From positions 1,550,001 through 1,614,000 of the forward strand of contig NZ_CP046121.1 of the NCBI RefSeq assembly GCF_009707485.1: a stretch of 64,000 nt of DNA, written 5' to 3'. How positions within the stretch are numbered: position 1 is the stretch's first letter; each line of letters opens with the position of its first letter. This DNA comes from Nostocoides sp. HKS02. GTDB taxonomy: Bacteria; Actinomycetota; Actinomycetes; Actinomycetales; Dermatophilaceae. Below the pieces are notes generated by a model. It did no database searches and was not told the DNA's origin. It saw nothing but the letters and a program-made list of their open reading frames with translations. Below are positions 63,914 to 64,000 of the stretch, piece by piece. Position numbers and translations under genes: made by a program.

Positions 63914-64000
63914 GTGACCCGCAGCGCCGACACTGTCGTCGACCGCCCCGCCCCGAGGCGCGACCGCACGCACTTCCTCTACCTCGCCGTCATCGTGGCG
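63914..64000 (+). CDS. Probable cation:dicarboxylate symporter (DctA-like), partial
   Basis: Only the first 29 residues are in the window, from GTG 63914 with GGAG 7 bases upstream. The sequence VTRSADTVVDRPAP followed by RRDRTHFLYLAVIVA looks like the N-terminus and start of the first membrane helix of actinobacterial DctA-type symporters. The divergent CitA/DcuS-like sensor-regulator pair supports a C4-dicarboxylate or citrate transporter. The call is low-confidence because so little is visible. Confidence 0.5.
   Translation, partial: MTRSADTVVDRPAPRRDRTHFLYLAVIVA

Overview
The window is 64 kb of very GC-rich DNA with many GTG starts and tight ATGA/GTGA stop-start overlaps. The right half has a typical actinobacterial housekeeping order (rne-rplU-rpmA-obgE-proB, then proA, nadD-rsfS-phosphatase; rimP-nusA-ylxR-infB-rbfA-truB-ribF). 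I infer an actinomycete, probably Micrococcales and possibly Intrasporangiaceae; the family is a guess.

Region 1 (1-21.5 kb) is a large sugar and glycoside catabolic cluster. One minus-strand operon (9567 down past base 1) encodes a two-domain redoxin, two pyranose-oxidase-like GMC flavoproteins, a Gfo/Idh/MocA dehydrogenase, four xylose-isomerase-like TIM barrels, a SnoaL/NTF2-fold protein and a 67-residue unknown. A second minus-strand operon (11839-9688) encodes a pair resembling C-glycoside deglycosidase beta and alpha subunits, plus a TetR regulator. Plus-strand genes give an MFS transporter, xylose isomerase, xylulokinase and an alditol (xylitol) oxidase. A third minus-strand operon (21390-17758) encodes a Gfo/Idh/MocA dehydrogenase, two SDRs and a cyclase-family hydrolase. 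The likely logic is oxidation of the glycoside at C3, cleavage of the C-C or C-O bond to the aglycone, recovery of the sugar by dehydrogenases and isomerases, and a xylitol/xylose branch. A 26-bp element (CATC-N9-GATG-N5-CATC) recurs before the three minus-strand operons and xylA. At two of these sites a 22-bp palindrome, probably the TetR operator, follows 3 bp away.

Region 2 (21.9-26.2 kb) is a small island between a partial and a full copy of tRNA-Ala(GGC). The two copies share a perfect 46-bp direct repeat. It carries a quinone oxidoreductase, an alpha/beta hydrolase, an SDR and a TetR regulator, with a twin palindromic operator on the first promoter. No integrase is visible.

Region 3 (26.2-64 kb) is chromosomal backbone: NAD and proline biosynthesis, ObgE, ribosomal proteins L27 and L21, RNase E/G, the paired tRNA/radical-SAM genes of Actinobacteria (DUF2344 and TIGR03960-like), RodA, an acyl-CoA synthetase, the infB/nusA operon, a DUF4439-like lipoprotein, and a citrate/C4-dicarboxylate type two-component system (RR + HK) next to the start of a transporter gene at the right edge.

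At least nine genes, including essential obgE and infB, are broken by indels that mostly lie in short G or C runs. The most economical reading is uncorrected homopolymer error in the assembly, so these genes are annotated as single CDS with suspected frameshifts, not as pseudogenes.
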